From Botryococcus braunii (lineage: Eukaryota > Chlorophyta > Trebouxiophyceae), in the NCBI GenBank assembly GCA_002005505.1, contig KV908548.1, forward strand, positions 102,501-166,500: a DNA stretch of 64,000 nucleotides, given 5' to 3'. Below the pieces are notes generated by a model. It was not told the DNA's origin, ran no database searches, and was given only the letters and a program-made list of their open reading frames with translations. A program made the position numbers and the translations under genes. Below, piece after piece: positions 22,119 to 32,961 of this stretch. Numbering within the stretch: the stretch's first letter is position 1; each line of letters begins with the position of its first letter.

Positions 22119-23208
22119 TGTGGGAATTTGTGTACTGTCAGGCCAATCCAAAGATGACAATTCTAGCAAGAATAAATTAGCTGTATAGTTGACCCATGTG
22201 CTCAACTCAAGGGAAACTCTTTGACAGACAGCCAGTGGTCTTTTGGCCACAAGTATTAATGTATAAAGGTATCTAAGAACATGGTGGAGAATGTCCTTCC
22301 TGTTGTTTGTGGCTTTCAGATTATCCTAGTAGCTAATAACGTGATAAACTCATATTAGGATAAGGGCCAATTTCCAAGGCTCTGAACCTAAATTCTGATA
22401 TGAATTCGTGAAAAGGGGCAGAACAGCGCAATTCAACGCGCTGATCTGATAATACTAGGTGCGACTGAACGAAGTCTCAAGCAGTCATTTTGTAGTGTTT
22501 TTGAAACGTCTTGTTGTCAAAAACTCTGACTCACAGCCTGATCTACATTCACTCTCATCTGTGTTTGGCATCGTGTATGCATTGTTCAGATCAAGAGAAG
22601 ATCAGTCTGGTGAGGCGTATGTTCGTCGCTGACGTTATTTTGACAGCCATAAGTGCTGTTTGTTAATCTTATACTAATAATGTTATTGCTAATGTGCAGA
22701 CCTGTTAAACTACTTCCACCTTGTGATGGTGTTCATATTGAAAGTGTTCACTTATCTGGTAAGCAGTTTATGCTGCACGTTGGCATGCAAGGAAGTGGTC
22801 GTGTGATAGTTACCAGCAAGACACTAATGGTTTAATATTCACAGGATGACACATGTGTGTGTCTTATTATCTGTGATTTGTAATATTAAATCCAAACTGG
22901 ATCTTGCAGGTAATCGCTAGATAGGTCAGTGTCGTATACTGCCCGTGTAAGTCATTCCGTAGTAATTTTGAAACGTCTTGTTGTCAAAAAATCTGACTCA
23001 CAGCCTGATCTACATTCACTCTCATCTGTGTTTGGCATCGTGTATGCATTGTTCAGATCAAGAGAAGTTCAGTCTGACCTGTTAAACTGCTTCCACCTTG
23101 TGATGGTGTTGACATTGAAAGTGTTCACTTATCTGGATGACACATGTGTGTGTCTTATTATCTGTGATTTATAATATTAAATCCAAACTGGATCTTGCAG
23201 GATCCACA
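22119..23208 (+). repeat. Copia-C 5' LTR (1090 bp) with internal repeats
   Basis: It begins TGTGGGAATTTGTGTACTG and ends GATCCACA. Inside are one long repeat unit (about 22485-22909) and one shorter unit (about 22950-23200) that lacks the middle of the first. Each ends GGATCTTGCAG; the first is followed by GTAATCGC, the last by GATCCACA. The small open frames here are not supported as genes. Confidence 0.9.
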
Positions 23209-23210
23209 AT

Positions 23211-23225
23211 GGTTATGGGCCCACC
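23211..23225 (+). other. Copia-C primer-binding site, complementary to tRNA-iMet anticodon arm
   Basis: GGTTATGGGCCCACC begins 2 nt after the LTR. Its complement GGTGGGCCCATAACC is the anticodon stem-loop of plant initiator tRNA-Met (CAT anticodon inside), not a tRNA 3' end. This is the half-tRNA priming mode known from Drosophila copia. Confidence 0.8.
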
Positions 23226-23228
23226 GCC

Positions 23229-23849
23229 ATGGAGCAACGACCACCTCTACTGACGGACGACGAGTTCAATCTGCTCCGCGAAGGGCACTTCCACTGCGAC
23301 CTATGCAATAATTGGGTGTCAGAAAAAGTTCCTATTGAGAACGTAAATCGTGCTATTGAACGTGGAAATATTGTGTTTGAAGACTTTTGCCGAGAAGGTA
23401 TCGAGGAAGAAAGTTACTATCAAGCTAAGTTTAACAATCGTAACTCTAAGCTAATCCAATCAGTTGAAAACTCGAAGTATCCAGTTCCAAACGGTCCCCG
23501 TCGTACATTCTCTCTTGATACTTGGGAAGCTAGATTAATTGATAGAGAAAGTTATTCACATAGTCTTCGCGAGCAATACTATGCGTTAGCTAGATACGAC
23601 ATCCCTTTGGATTTTTCACATCACTGTCTTCTCATTGAGTATGCAACACTCCTTGCATTAAGTAAAGGAGCGGGTGTAGCGTTGAGTCCGTGGCTCATAC
23701 GAGACGAATCACCCTACGAATCCTTGAAAGACAAACTTGGTGAGACAATCGAGTCCATTGCCAGTGATCTAGAAAACAGTACAGTGCAAAAGTGCAGGTG
23801 CTACATTCCCAGGCATGGCAACATTGGCTACGAACCCGACCCCAGGTGA
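23229..23849 (+). CDS. Copia-C upstream ORF, 206 residues, unrecognised
   Basis: An intact frame starts at an ATG 4 nt after the primer-binding site and overlaps the start of gag (23815) by 35 nt in another frame. The protein is acidic and Gln/Asn/Glu-rich, with a CDLCNNW motif near residue 24. A mid-part contains the stretch ARYDIPLDFSHHCLLIEY, and the C-terminus has CRCYIPRHGN. There is no signal peptide, no membrane segment and no retroelement motif that I recognise. The other copia groups in the window have only a leader here. Intactness in an element whose gag-pol is badly broken is notable but could be chance. It could be a captured host sequence or an element-specific factor. Confidence 0.55.
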   Translation: MEQRPPLLTDDEFNLLREGHFHCDLCNNWVSEKVPIENVNRAIERGNIVFEDFCREGIEEESYYQAKFNNRNSKLIQSVENSKYPVPNGPRRTFSLDTWEARLIDRESYSHSLREQYYALARYDIPLDFSHHCLLIEYATLLALSKGAGVALSPWLIRDESPYESLKDKLGETIESIASDLENSTVQKCRCYIPRHGNIGYEPDPR

Positions 23850-26800
23850 TCAATCAAATCCACCCACAAATCCCTCAGCTGGCACCACTAGTCAGTCTGC
23901 CCAGTCAGGAAACGGTATAGATCAGACAAACCCTGTCTACACTAATCTAAAACTAGTTCAGGCCTTAGACCTGGACTGTGAGAATGGTTTTAGATGGCAG
24001 AAAGATGTTCTGAATGTTGCCAATAGTAAACGCATTAACCTGTGTCTTGAGGAAGAGCATCTTGACACAGCTGGAGACACTCTTGCTATGAGTCTCCTCA
24101 CTGAAAAAATTCCTGACGTTTGGGTGGACAGGGCATTGGACATGCCAAACGCAAAGCATGCCTATGTTTGGCTGCTGCGCAAGTTTACGGGTGGACACAA
24201 TGAAGAGTTAATGAGAAAATGGTCCAAGGTCTTGGACTATGGGCGTATCGATGATGGTCAAGAATACCATGCATATGTGGCTAGGAAGTTCAGGCTGGCC
24301 AGAGGTCTCCAAGCTAATAATCACCCTTGTTCTGATGGTAGGTTAAAAATGGGGATTGTGAAGGGTTTGCCTAAGCAGTTTGAGCTAAGTCAAATCTCTA
24401 CACCTCTTGCCTTGGTCAAGATGAAGATAAGGTCACCCTCAATATTCAGGCATGTTCAAGGTTGCTTGGAATTGATGAATTTAAGGCCTCCTCACACTCT
24501 GCCAATATTGCCAACCCAGTTAGAGGTCCCCCTCGTCCAAGGAATGCTCCAGTCAGGCCACAGGGAATGCCAGAAGACCTTCCTGACAACTTCAGGGGCT
24601 GCTGGCACTGCTTGGAAGATGGGCACTCCAGAAACGTGTGTCCAAAACTCCTAGCTGAGAAGGAGAGAAGGGCCGCCATTATTGCGGCACGCAAAAAACC
24701 AAGCAAATCCAGTGGGAGGTATTGCATTGGGTGACTCCTCTGACTCAGGTAATCCATTTTCCAGATGGGTGGTAGACTCAGGAGCTTCAACACACATATG
24801 TAATGATGTCAGACTCATGCAAAACATTCACTGGTATACACAACCAAAGGGCTTGAACTTAGCAACTGGTGAACATGTTGCACAACGCAAGGCATGTGGC
24901 TCTGTATGTTTAGTAGATGAAATGGGTAATATGTGTAAATTAAAAAATGTAGAGTATGGGCCTACTGCCATTGAAAATTTATTGTCAGTCTCAAGTGCAG
25001 TAACAGATGGCATAACGTTTTCAAATAATACACATGGAGAGATCATTTGCATGTCTAGTAACACCTCAAGGTTCACTTCAGAAGTCAGAAAGGAAAGGGG
25101 ACTGTATTTTGTTCACGGTTTGTGCTGCAAAATTCAGCCATCACACAGTGTGGGTTATGCTCACAAATGTTCTGAATGTTATTAGTGGCATCAACGTTTG
25201 GGACATCCAAGAAGTAAAAACCTGGAACGACTGCAGACTGAGGACATGGTGAAAGGAATATCCACATCCCTTTCATTTTGTTTGCATGGTCATTCACTGT
25301 GTGATGTGTGTGTGATGGGCAAGCAGATTAGAGAGAGCTACCAACGATCCCCAGTATCAGCAACGGAACGTCTTCAGCTGTTGCCCTTGGATGTAATTGG
25401 TGAGCTACCAGTGCCAGGAGCTGAGGGTGAGCGCTATATGCTCACAGTATTAGATGATTACTCTAGAGCTGGTGAATCTATGGCATTGACCTCCAAGTCC
25501 CAGGTGGGTGGTGCTGTTAAGTCTATCATCATGTACCTAGAAAATCAGACTAATCACAATGTCAAGGTGGTTAGGTCTGAAAGGGGAAGTGAGTTTGTAA
25601 ACTCTGACTTGCTTGACTTTTTCCAGTCTAAAGGGATCAGACACGAAACGTCTGCCCCTTACACCCCTCAGCAGAATGGGAGAGCAGAACGTTTTAACAG
25701 ATCATTAAAAGAGAAAGTTAGAATTCTTCTGTTGCAAGCAAAGGCTCCACAAAGCATGTGGGCGGATGCACTCCCAACAGCTGTCAAGTTGTTAAATCTC
25801 AGAGCAGTAAAGGGGTGGACTGCCACTCCCTTTGAACTGCTGTTTGGAAGGAAACCACCAGTCCACTACTTGAGAGTATGGGGATGTCTGGCGGTTATTA
25901 AAATACTAGATAAGGATCTATCAGCTTTTCGGCTAGATCTGAGGCTGGGATGTTTGTGGGATATGAGCATGCATCAAAGGCCTATCGAGTCAGGGTGGGC
26001 AACAAGGTAAAGGTGTCAAAGAACGTCAAATTCTTTGAAGATAAGCTAGGAATTCAGGCTCTCTCTCCTAGTAACTCCTTGCCCGCTGAGTTCTCCCATG
26101 AGATTAACTTTGATCAAGTTCCATGCACTGATGATGGGGATGATTGGGAATTTTGTACCGGTTGACCTCACAGGCGCATTGGAACTAAGCAGGGAAGCAG
26201 GAAGGGGTACTGCACCAATCCTTCCAGCTAACATAGAAGTCATGCAAAGAATGAATGACATCTTGAGGGGCTTGGGAACAGCGGAAGAGAGTGGTCCAAG
26301 TGGGCTATCTGGGTCAGAAGCTCGAGGGGAAGGAGTAGTGGGCACTGGGGACACACAGAATCCAGAGTCACACGTATCAGATAGTTCACGTGAGGAGTCA
26401 GATAATCACCCCTCTACTGAAAATAGTGACTCAAGTGATGAATTGCAAAATGGTGCCAGAGGTGGTGGAGGTAGATATGAACTGAGGCAAACGTTGGCAG
26501 AACCAGACAGGTATGTTCCTGGTACATACCACATTGGGGAAACGCCAGTTACAGATGCATCCGAAATAATCCCTCCAAATCAAAATAAGGCACAACAGCA
26601 AGTAAAGTTATCATCCAGAAACATCAAGGTTCCAGAGGACTGGTGGGAAGCTAAAAAATCACCACATTGGGCATATTGGTTAGAGGCCATGAATGAAGAG
26701 ATGGACTCTATTGACTCTCATGAAACGTTTGAATATTGTGAGAGACCTGCTGATGCCAAAATTATTCCTCGGAAATGGGTCTATGTTTTAAAAACTGACA

Positions 26801-28206
26801 GTTTTGGTGATATTGTCAGATTTAAGGCGAGACTGGTGGCCCAAGGTTGCAAGCAAAGGCCAGGTGTTAACTACTTTGAAACCTTTGCTCCAGTCAGTAC
26901 ACACACGTCTAAGAAGGTGCTGTTAAATCTAGCCACGTCAACTGGGTGGAAAATACACCAAGTCGATGTGAAGAGAGCATTCCTAAATGGAACACTGGAT
27001 GAGGAAGTGTATGTAGCCCAACCTCCATGTTTCTTTAATGGTGATTCTAATATAGTGTGCAAGCTACTCAGATCCTTATATGGTCTAAAGCAAGCACCAC
27101 GTGCATGACATAAGTGTCTGGTTGAAGAGCTTGGAAAGTTTGGGTTTACAGCCTGTCAGTGTGATCCAGCTCTCTTCATTAAGAAAGAGTCATTCAAGTC
27201 ACACGTATACTTGTTAGTGTATGTGGATGATTTGTTGATTGTGAGTGAGGGTGTGGAATCTATTCAGTGTGTTAAGCAACAGCTGACTAGCATATTCTCA
27301 ATTCATGATCTTGGTGAAATAAAGTCATTTTTGGGGTGTGAAATTAAGATAAACGAATCCTCACATACTCTTAAAATGACTAATGTCCTAAAAATTGAGA
27401 AACTGGTGGGAGAATATGGGCTACCTGATCAAGGGAAGGAGGTGGATACACCAATGTCAGGTTCCTTCTTGCCTACTCAAATGCCTGAGCCTCCTAAAGG
27501 GATGATTGGAGAGCAGATTGGATCAGGAGTCCCTCTACCAGAAGGTCACAGGTACTTAGAATTGATTGGTTCTCTTCAGTATTTGTCAACCACTACAAGG
27601 CCTGATATTTCTCAAGCTGTGGGAATGTTGAGCAGGTTTAGAGGACAACCAACAACATCCCATTGGAATGGAGCAATTAGAGTACTGAGGTATCTCAACT
27701 GTACCAAATATATGGGGATTAAGTATACTGGATCTAATCGAAATGAACTGGTGTGCTTTGTGGATGCAGATTTTGCAGGTGATCTGGATAGTAGAAAATC
27801 CACAACTGGGTTTGTGTTTCTACTTAACGGATCTGCTGTGTCCTGGTCAAGTAAGAGGCAATCTTCCATAGCAACATCCACTGTGGAGTCTGAATATATT
27901 GCTGTGAGTGCAGCAGTAAAAGAGGCCATGTGGGTGGGAAGTATGCTTTGTGAGTTGGGAGAAGAGATCACATGTGTAACCATGTATTGTGATAATCATG
28001 GATGTGTGTCAAACCTGAGAAATCACATGGTCTCAAAACACACTAAACACATTAGTGTGAGTTATCATCATGCTCGAGAGAAGGTGGCTTGGGGTCAAAT
28101 TGATCCTACATATGTGCCTACTACTGAAAACGTAGCTGACATGTTCACAAAGCAACTAGCATCTACTGTATTCGAAAGGCATCGTAAAAGTTTGGGGATG
28201 CAGTAA
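23815..28206 (+). pseudogene. Copia-C Gag-Pol, several stops and frameshifts
   Basis: Gag starts at the ATG at 23815 and has the copia capsid pattern, with YVWLLRKFTGGHNEELM and GRLKMGIVKGLP. The frame shifts near 24440, where the zinc knuckle (CWHCLEDGHSRNVC, about 24600-24641) lies in another frame, and returns near 24710. Protease is WVVDSGASTHIC (about 24768). A TAG at 25183-25185 interrupts the pre-integrase region. Integrase shows LDVIGELP and PQQNGRAERFN; the second catalytic position reads RSERGSEF, Glu where Asp is expected. Frame changes occur near 25950 and 26100, and a TGA at 27106-27108 replaces Trp in APRAWHK. RT has VYVDDLLIV (about 27217); RNase H has FVDADFAGD (about 27760). 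The frame ends with TAA at 28204. Confidence 0.87.
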
Positions 28207-28231
28207 ACTAATGTTGGCATGTCCTGAAAGT

Positions 28232-28244
28232 ACAAGGGGAAGAT
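28232..28244 (+). other. Copia-C polypurine tract
   Basis: ACAAGGGGAAGAT immediately precedes the 3' LTR and contains the CAAGGGGAAG core shared by copia A and B. Confidence 0.8.
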
Positions 28245-29808
28245 TGTGGGAATTTGTGTACTGTCAGGCCAATCCAAAGATGACAATTCTAGCAAGAATA
28301 AATTAGCTGTATAGTTGACCCATGTGCTCAACTCAAGGGAAACTCTTTGACAGACAGCCAGTGGTCTTTTGGCCACAAGTATTAATGTATAAAGGTATAT
28401 AAGAACATGGTAGAGAATGTCCTTCCTGTTGTTTGTGGCTATCAGATATGGAATTATCCTAGTAGCTAATAACGTGATAAACTCATATTAGGATAAGGGC
28501 CAATTTCCAAGGCTCTGAACCTAAATTCTGATATGAATTCGTGAAAAGGGGCAGAACAGCGCAATTCAACGCGCTGATCTGATAATACTAGGTGCGACTG
28601 AACGAAGTCTCAAGCAGTCATTCCGTAGTGTTTTTGAAACGTCTTGTTGTCAAAAACTCTGACTCACAGCCTGATCTACATTCACACTCATCTGCGTTTG
28701 GCATCGTGTATGGATTGTTCAGATCAAGAGAAGATCAGTCTGAGGCGTGGCGTATGTTCGTCGCTGACGTTATTTTGACAGCCATAAGTGCTGTTTGTTA
28801 ATCTTATACTAATAATGTTATTGCTAATGTGCAGACCTGTTAAACTGCTTCCACCTTGTGATGGTGTTGATATTGAAAGTGTTCACTTATCTGGTAAGCA
28901 GTTTATGCTGCACGTTGGCATGCAAGGAAGTGATCGTGTGATAGTTACCAGCAAGACACTAATGGTTTAATATGCACAGGATGACACATGTGTGTGTCTT
29001 ATTATCTGTGATTTATAATATTAAATCCAAACTGGATCTTGCAGGTAATTGCTAGATAGGTCAGTGTCGTATACTGCCCTTGTAGGTCATTCCTTAGTGT
29101 TTTTGAAACGTCTTGTCAAAAACTCTGACTCACAGCCTGATCTACATTCACTCTCATCTGTGTTTGGCATCATGTATGCATTGTTCAGATCAAGAGAAGA
29201 TCAGTCTGAGGCGTGGCGTATGTTCGTCGCTGACGTTATTTTGACAGCCATAAGTGCTGTTTGTTAATCTTATACTAATAATGTTATTGCTAATGTGCAA
29301 ACCTGTTAAACTGCTTCCACCTTGTGATGGTGTTGATATTGAAAGTGTTCACTTATCTGGTAAGCAGTTTATGCTGCACGTTGGCATGCAAGGAAGTGAT
29401 CGTGTGATAGTTACCAGCAAGACACTAAAATGGTTTAATATGCACACGATGACACATGTGCGTGTCTTATTATCTGTGATTTATAATATTAAATCCAAAC
29501 TGGATCTTGCAGGTAATCGCTAGATAGGTCAGCGTCGTATACTGCCCGTGTAGGTCATTCCTTAGTGTTTTTGAAACGTCTTGTCAAAAACTCTGACTCA
29601 CAGCCTGATCTACATTCACTCTAATCTGTGTTTGGCATCGTGTATGCATTGTTCAGATCAAGAGAAGATCAGTCTGACCTGTTAAACTGCTTCCACCTTG
29701 TGATGGTGTTGATATTGAAAGTGTTCACTTATCTGGATGACACATGTGTGTGTCTTGTTATCTGTGATTTATAATATTAAATTCAAACTGGATCTTGCAG
29801 GATCCACA
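28245..29808 (+). repeat. Copia-C 3' LTR (1564 bp), one more repeat unit than the 5' LTR
   Basis: It has the same ends as the 5' LTR. Two long units end at 29044 and 29512 (period 468 bp) and a short one ends near 29800. The LTR is 474 bp longer than the 5' LTR, about one unit. Each long unit ends TTGCAG|GTAAT. Confidence 0.9.
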
Positions 29809-30144
29809 CGGGAGCATTGGGCTTCCCTCAGATTAGATGGCACGTGAACCTTTCCCAGCTTGACATAAGGTACCTTCTGTACCTTATGCTGAGACTCGGC
29901 AGTGCTGTCAGCACTCCTGGGACTATTGTCTTTTATATCCCTCTGATCCTGGTTCCCAGAAGAAGGTACATTTTGTACCTTATGTTGGGACCCGGCAGTA
30001 CAGCCAGAACTGTCAGATCCCTTCCCAAAACTTTCTCTCTCTCTCTTGGACTGCCAGACTCATGCGCTCCACCGTTACAATCTCTCACCTTTCTCAATGC
30101 AGGTGGAAGCAGCAGCTCTCTCTCTCTCCTGGACTCACACCTAG
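29809..30144 (-). pseudogene. Copia-A#2 hinge fragment before RT
   Basis: The minus strand matches the copia-A#1 hinge: CESRRERELLLPPALRKVRDC, GGAHES, and further on VKLGKVHVPSNLREAQ. It contains the GGTAC...GTACC palindromes seen at 8210 and 8301. It ends at about 30144 where the gypsy-4 LTR (TGTCGCGG on the plus strand) begins. The rest of copia-A#2 is not found. Confidence 0.8.
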
Positions 30145-30385
30145 TGTCGCGGACCGATCGGCAAATATCCCAAACCCCGACTGCCACGAACCTTACATAA
30201 TGGGGCTCCACCTCTCGCCCAAGGTCTCCATAACTCTAAAACCAAGCCTTTAGGTGCCTAGACTATCCTAACACCTCTCCATCTTGCCCAATCTCTTCTC
30301 GCACAGCAGCACCACCGGTGCGCTACTGCACGTGTAACGCCGTTACGCGTCACGAGGTTCGCCCGATTGTTGAACCCCTGTTACA
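30145..30385 (-). repeat. Gypsy-4 3' LTR (241 bp)
   Basis: On the minus strand it begins TGTAACAGGGGTTC at 30385 and ends GGTCCGCGACA at 30145. It is preceded on the minus strand by a purine tract (AGGAGGGGGAGGA, plus-strand 30386-30398), as expected for a 3' LTR. Confidence 0.8.
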
Positions 30386-30873
30386 TCCTCCCCCTCCTAT
30401 CTTGGACGTCCCGGCCAAGTAGGTAAGGAGACTAACCTAACCACCCAAGGATTTAGGTTTTGGAGCTTTAGAGACCGAGAGTCGCTAGTCCGGCGTCCCC
30501 AGCCCCAGCCGAACCCCTTGTCCTGTCCAGTCCTTACATATCCAGTCCAGTCCGTGTATGTTCGTACATGTCCAGTCCGGTCCTTTACGCGAAGCCGGGA
30601 ACCGATACGACAACTAGTCCGGTCCTTTCCACTGGTCCTTTCCACATCACGATACATCAGGGTAAACACAAGTCGCGACACTCTACACATGTGTCCTGTC
30701 CAGGGTGAGCGGTTAGCACCACACGCACCCGAGAGGGGCCACGCCCCTCACTCTCGTCCGTTCCACTCCTAAGGTCTACCCATGCTGGAGTACCCCCAAG
30801 GTGCACTCTGGTTGCCACGTCCAGAGCTTCTCACAAAAGGAGCACCAAGGGGCCGACCCGACCTGCCAGGGCG
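30386..30873 (-). other. Gypsy-4 3' untranslated region
   Basis: No coding support is visible. It contains the polypurine tract next to the LTR and a patch of degenerate GTCCAGTCC/GTCCGGTCC words at about 30515-30640. Confidence 0.55.
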
Positions 30874-31621
30874 TCAAGCACGCCTAGCACGCTTGCATTG
30901 AGATGTAGCTTCCGTTCCTGTCCGTTTAGCTTCCGACCCACGCCCCGTGGTTAGACTCCAGTACTGCTGTACCGCCTCTCGAGAATGCACTAAGTTTCCC
31001 TCAGGTTCCCAAGTATTATGGATGCTCTCATACCCGGACCACTTAATAAGATACTCGCGCATTTCTTGCCCCTAAGTTTCCGCTCTCTATGTGCAAGCAC
31101 TGCCTCCACCTCATATTCTAGCTCACCATCTATGATTTCAGGAGGAGGTGGGGGTTGCACGCTTCCGTCAGTTTTATAAGGTTTGAGAAGGGAAACATGG
31201 AATACGTCGTGCATGCATATGTGTAGGTAGCAGCAACTTGTCTGCTACCGGGAAAATAACCCGGGTGACCGGAAAGGGGCCAATGTACCTTGGCAACAAT
31301 TTCTTAGTCCGGGAATGTTTGAACTTAATATTCTTTGACGAAAGCAGGACTTGTTGACCTACTTCAAAGCCTGGTAGGTCCCGCCGCCTTTTATCGGCGT
31401 ACGCCTTCTGTCTTTCTTGGGCTGCCTTAAGGCAAGTCCTGGCCCGTTCTAAGTCCCACCGCATACGTCTGACAAACTCAGCCGCAGCTGGAACATATTC
31501 TTGCTCGATACCACGACCAAGAACAGGTGCATCATAGGATTTTTGAAAAGGGATCACAGGGTTCTGGCCAAAAGTCAAGAGAAACGGAGTAGTATTGATA
31601 GATTGATTGTAAGTATTATTG
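30874..31621 (-). pseudogene. Gypsy-4 integrase C-terminus and chromodomain (copy 1, frameshifted)
   Basis: On the minus strand this runs from NNTYNQSINTTPFLLTF (about 31620) through the spacer RRDLPGFEVGQQVLL, the GPF motif LLPRYIGPFPVTR and MHDVFHVSLLKPY to a chromodomain (LEYEVEAVLAHRE, then after a frameshift REYLIKWSGYESIHNTWEPE at about 31010-31062). The C-terminus ends at about 30897. The upstream side stops abruptly at 31621, where an inverted LTR fragment starts. Confidence 0.8.
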
Positions 31622-31714
31622 TGTAACGAGGGTTCAACGATCGGGCGAACCTCGTGACGCGTAACGGCGTTACACGTGCAGTAGCGCACCGGTGGTGCTG
31701 CTGTGCGAGAAGAG
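31622..31714 (+). repeat. Inverted gypsy-4 LTR fragment
   Basis: About 93 bp beginning TGTAACGAGGGTTCAAC match the first third of the gypsy-4 LTR, but in the opposite orientation to 30145-30385. The next roughly 100 bp (31715-31815) match nothing else in the window that I can see. Confidence 0.75.
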
Positions 31715-31815
31715 ACAAAGGAGGGGACAATGGGGAATGGAAGGGACCAGTCATGGGCGGAGATTGTATTGGGGAAGGTGGCCTCGGCTACCATGAAAGA
31801 AGACCCTCCCCCATG

Positions 31816-32384
31816 GAATACGTCGTGCATGCGCATATGCGTAGGTAGCAGCAACTTGTATACTACCGGGGAAATACCCCGGGTGACAGGAAAGGGGCCA
31901 ATGTACCTTGGCAACAATTTCTTAGTCCGGGAATGTTTGAACTTAATATTCTTTGACGAAAGCAGGACTTGTTGACCTACTTCAAAGCCTGGTAGGTCCC
32001 GCCGCCTTTTATCGGCGTACGCCTTCTGTCATTCTTGGGCTGCCTTAAGGCAAGTCCTGGCCCGTTCTAAGTCCCACCGCATACGTCTGACAAACTCAGC
32101 CGCAGCTGGAACATATTCTTGCTCGATACCACGACCAAGAACAGGTGCATCATAGATTTCTTGAAAAGGGATCACAGGGTCCTGCCCAAAAGTCAAGCGA
32201 AACGTAGTAGTATTGATAGATTGATTGTAAGTATTATTATATGCGAACTCGGCCTCACACAAATGCTTATCCCAATCAGTCTGTCTCCCCCCCACATAAT
32301 GCCGAAGGTAATCTTCCAAGATCCTGTTGATGCGTTCAGTCTGGCCGTCGCTCTGGGGGTGGAAAGCAGTAGACAAGGCGGACC
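31816..32384 (-). pseudogene. Gypsy-4 integrase C-terminal region (copy 2)
   Basis: The minus strand starts at LSTAFHPQSDGQTERINRILED (integrase with the catalytic Glu) and continues through HLCEAEFAYNNTYNQSINTT, VRRMRWDLERARTCLKAAQE and KLLPRYIGPFPVT to HMHARRI near 31816. Over about 400 bp it duplicates copy 1 with few changes. It is cut at about 32384 on the upstream side, and the chromodomain is absent from this copy. Confidence 0.82.
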
Positions 32385-32961
32385 AGCAACCAGTGAGCCT
32401 AACCTGCTGAGCTGTGCATCTGCTTCCTCTGTGAGGGCATACTGCTCCTTCGGTGGGGTTGTCTATGGTCTACAGACTGTCCGAAGCGGCTCCATAGTCG
32501 TTGATCGCGAGCATTGGCATCACCATCACTCATGCGGATGAGTGTGGGCCCATAGCCTGTATTATATTTTGGTTATGGGCATAAGAACTGCGGCAAGGAA
32601 CAGGAGAGAGTTAGAGCAGGTTGATCAGCTGGGCAGTTCTATGCGGCTGCCTTACACCGATGATAAAAGTGTTGCTATGTTCACATGCAAACCATAAATT
32701 GGTGATGCTAAGCAAGTGCTCATTCATCCCGCCGTCTAGCCTTAATACCAGCGTTGCAAGATCACGCGTTGATCTGGCAACCACGTGCGAATAACGTACA
32801 CTACTATTTTATGGACAGGACGCTGGGATTAATACCGGCTCTTTGTCCTTAATAATGCTACCTCTTTCTTGTTTGTCTCTGTTCATACTATTGTTTGTTA
32901 CATTCCTTTAGAAGTTCATAACTGTTCAAGAGGAAGACATATCTATCCGTCACCAAATGTA
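32385..32961. other. Unassigned spacer, no gene recognised
   Basis: About 580 bp with no family motifs. The one suggestive word is TGGTTATGGGC at 32570-32580, the first 11 bases of the copia half-tRNA primer-binding site, so part of this may be a decayed copia LTR and leader. Otherwise nothing is supported. Confidence 0.5.

Larger units (their letters stand above)
22119..29808 (+). mobile_element. Copia-C, Ty1/copia element with long tandem-repeat LTRs and an extra ORF
   Basis: LTRs are at 22119-23208 and 28245-29808, a primer site at 23211, an extra ORF (23229-23849), gag-pol (23815-28206) and a polypurine tract. The 5-bp flanks are GGGGA (22114-22118) and CGGGA (29809-29813), one mismatch, and the interrupted copia-A#2 coding sequence rejoins cleanly across them. 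Several stops and frameshifts in gag-pol show it is inactive. Confidence 0.9.
14725..30144 (-). mobile_element. Copia-A#2, Ty1/copia element split by a LINE and copia-C, 5' end lost
   Basis: The minus-strand pieces are the 3' LTR 14725-15422, RT end plus RNase H 15443-16336, RT start 21467-22118, and hinge 29809-30144. Joined in order they are collinear with the copia-A#1 coding sequence. The LINE lies between the DLG and EVNDFLGC codons of RT. Copia-C lies just before the SPQWDFWQQAM region. On the right it is cut at about 30144 by the gypsy-4 LTR; the gag, protease, integrase and 5' LTR are not found. The left TSD would be ATAAT (14720-14724). Confidence 0.85.
30145..32384 (-). mobile_element. 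Gypsy-4 debris, 5'-truncated and rearranged chromovirus
   Basis: Only the 3' LTR, a 3' untranslated region, and two overlapping copies of the integrase C-terminal region remain, with an oppositely oriented LTR fragment between them (31622-31714). Everything upstream of the integrase core is missing. The arrangement cannot come from one simple insertion; it needs at least two gypsy-4 copies or a local duplication. Confidence 0.75.

Noticed and set aside
22653..22835. Small frames repeated in the copia-C LTRs (also 28788 and 29254)
   Set aside because: They recur because of the 468-bp LTR repeat; no start context, no motif, non-coding LTR.
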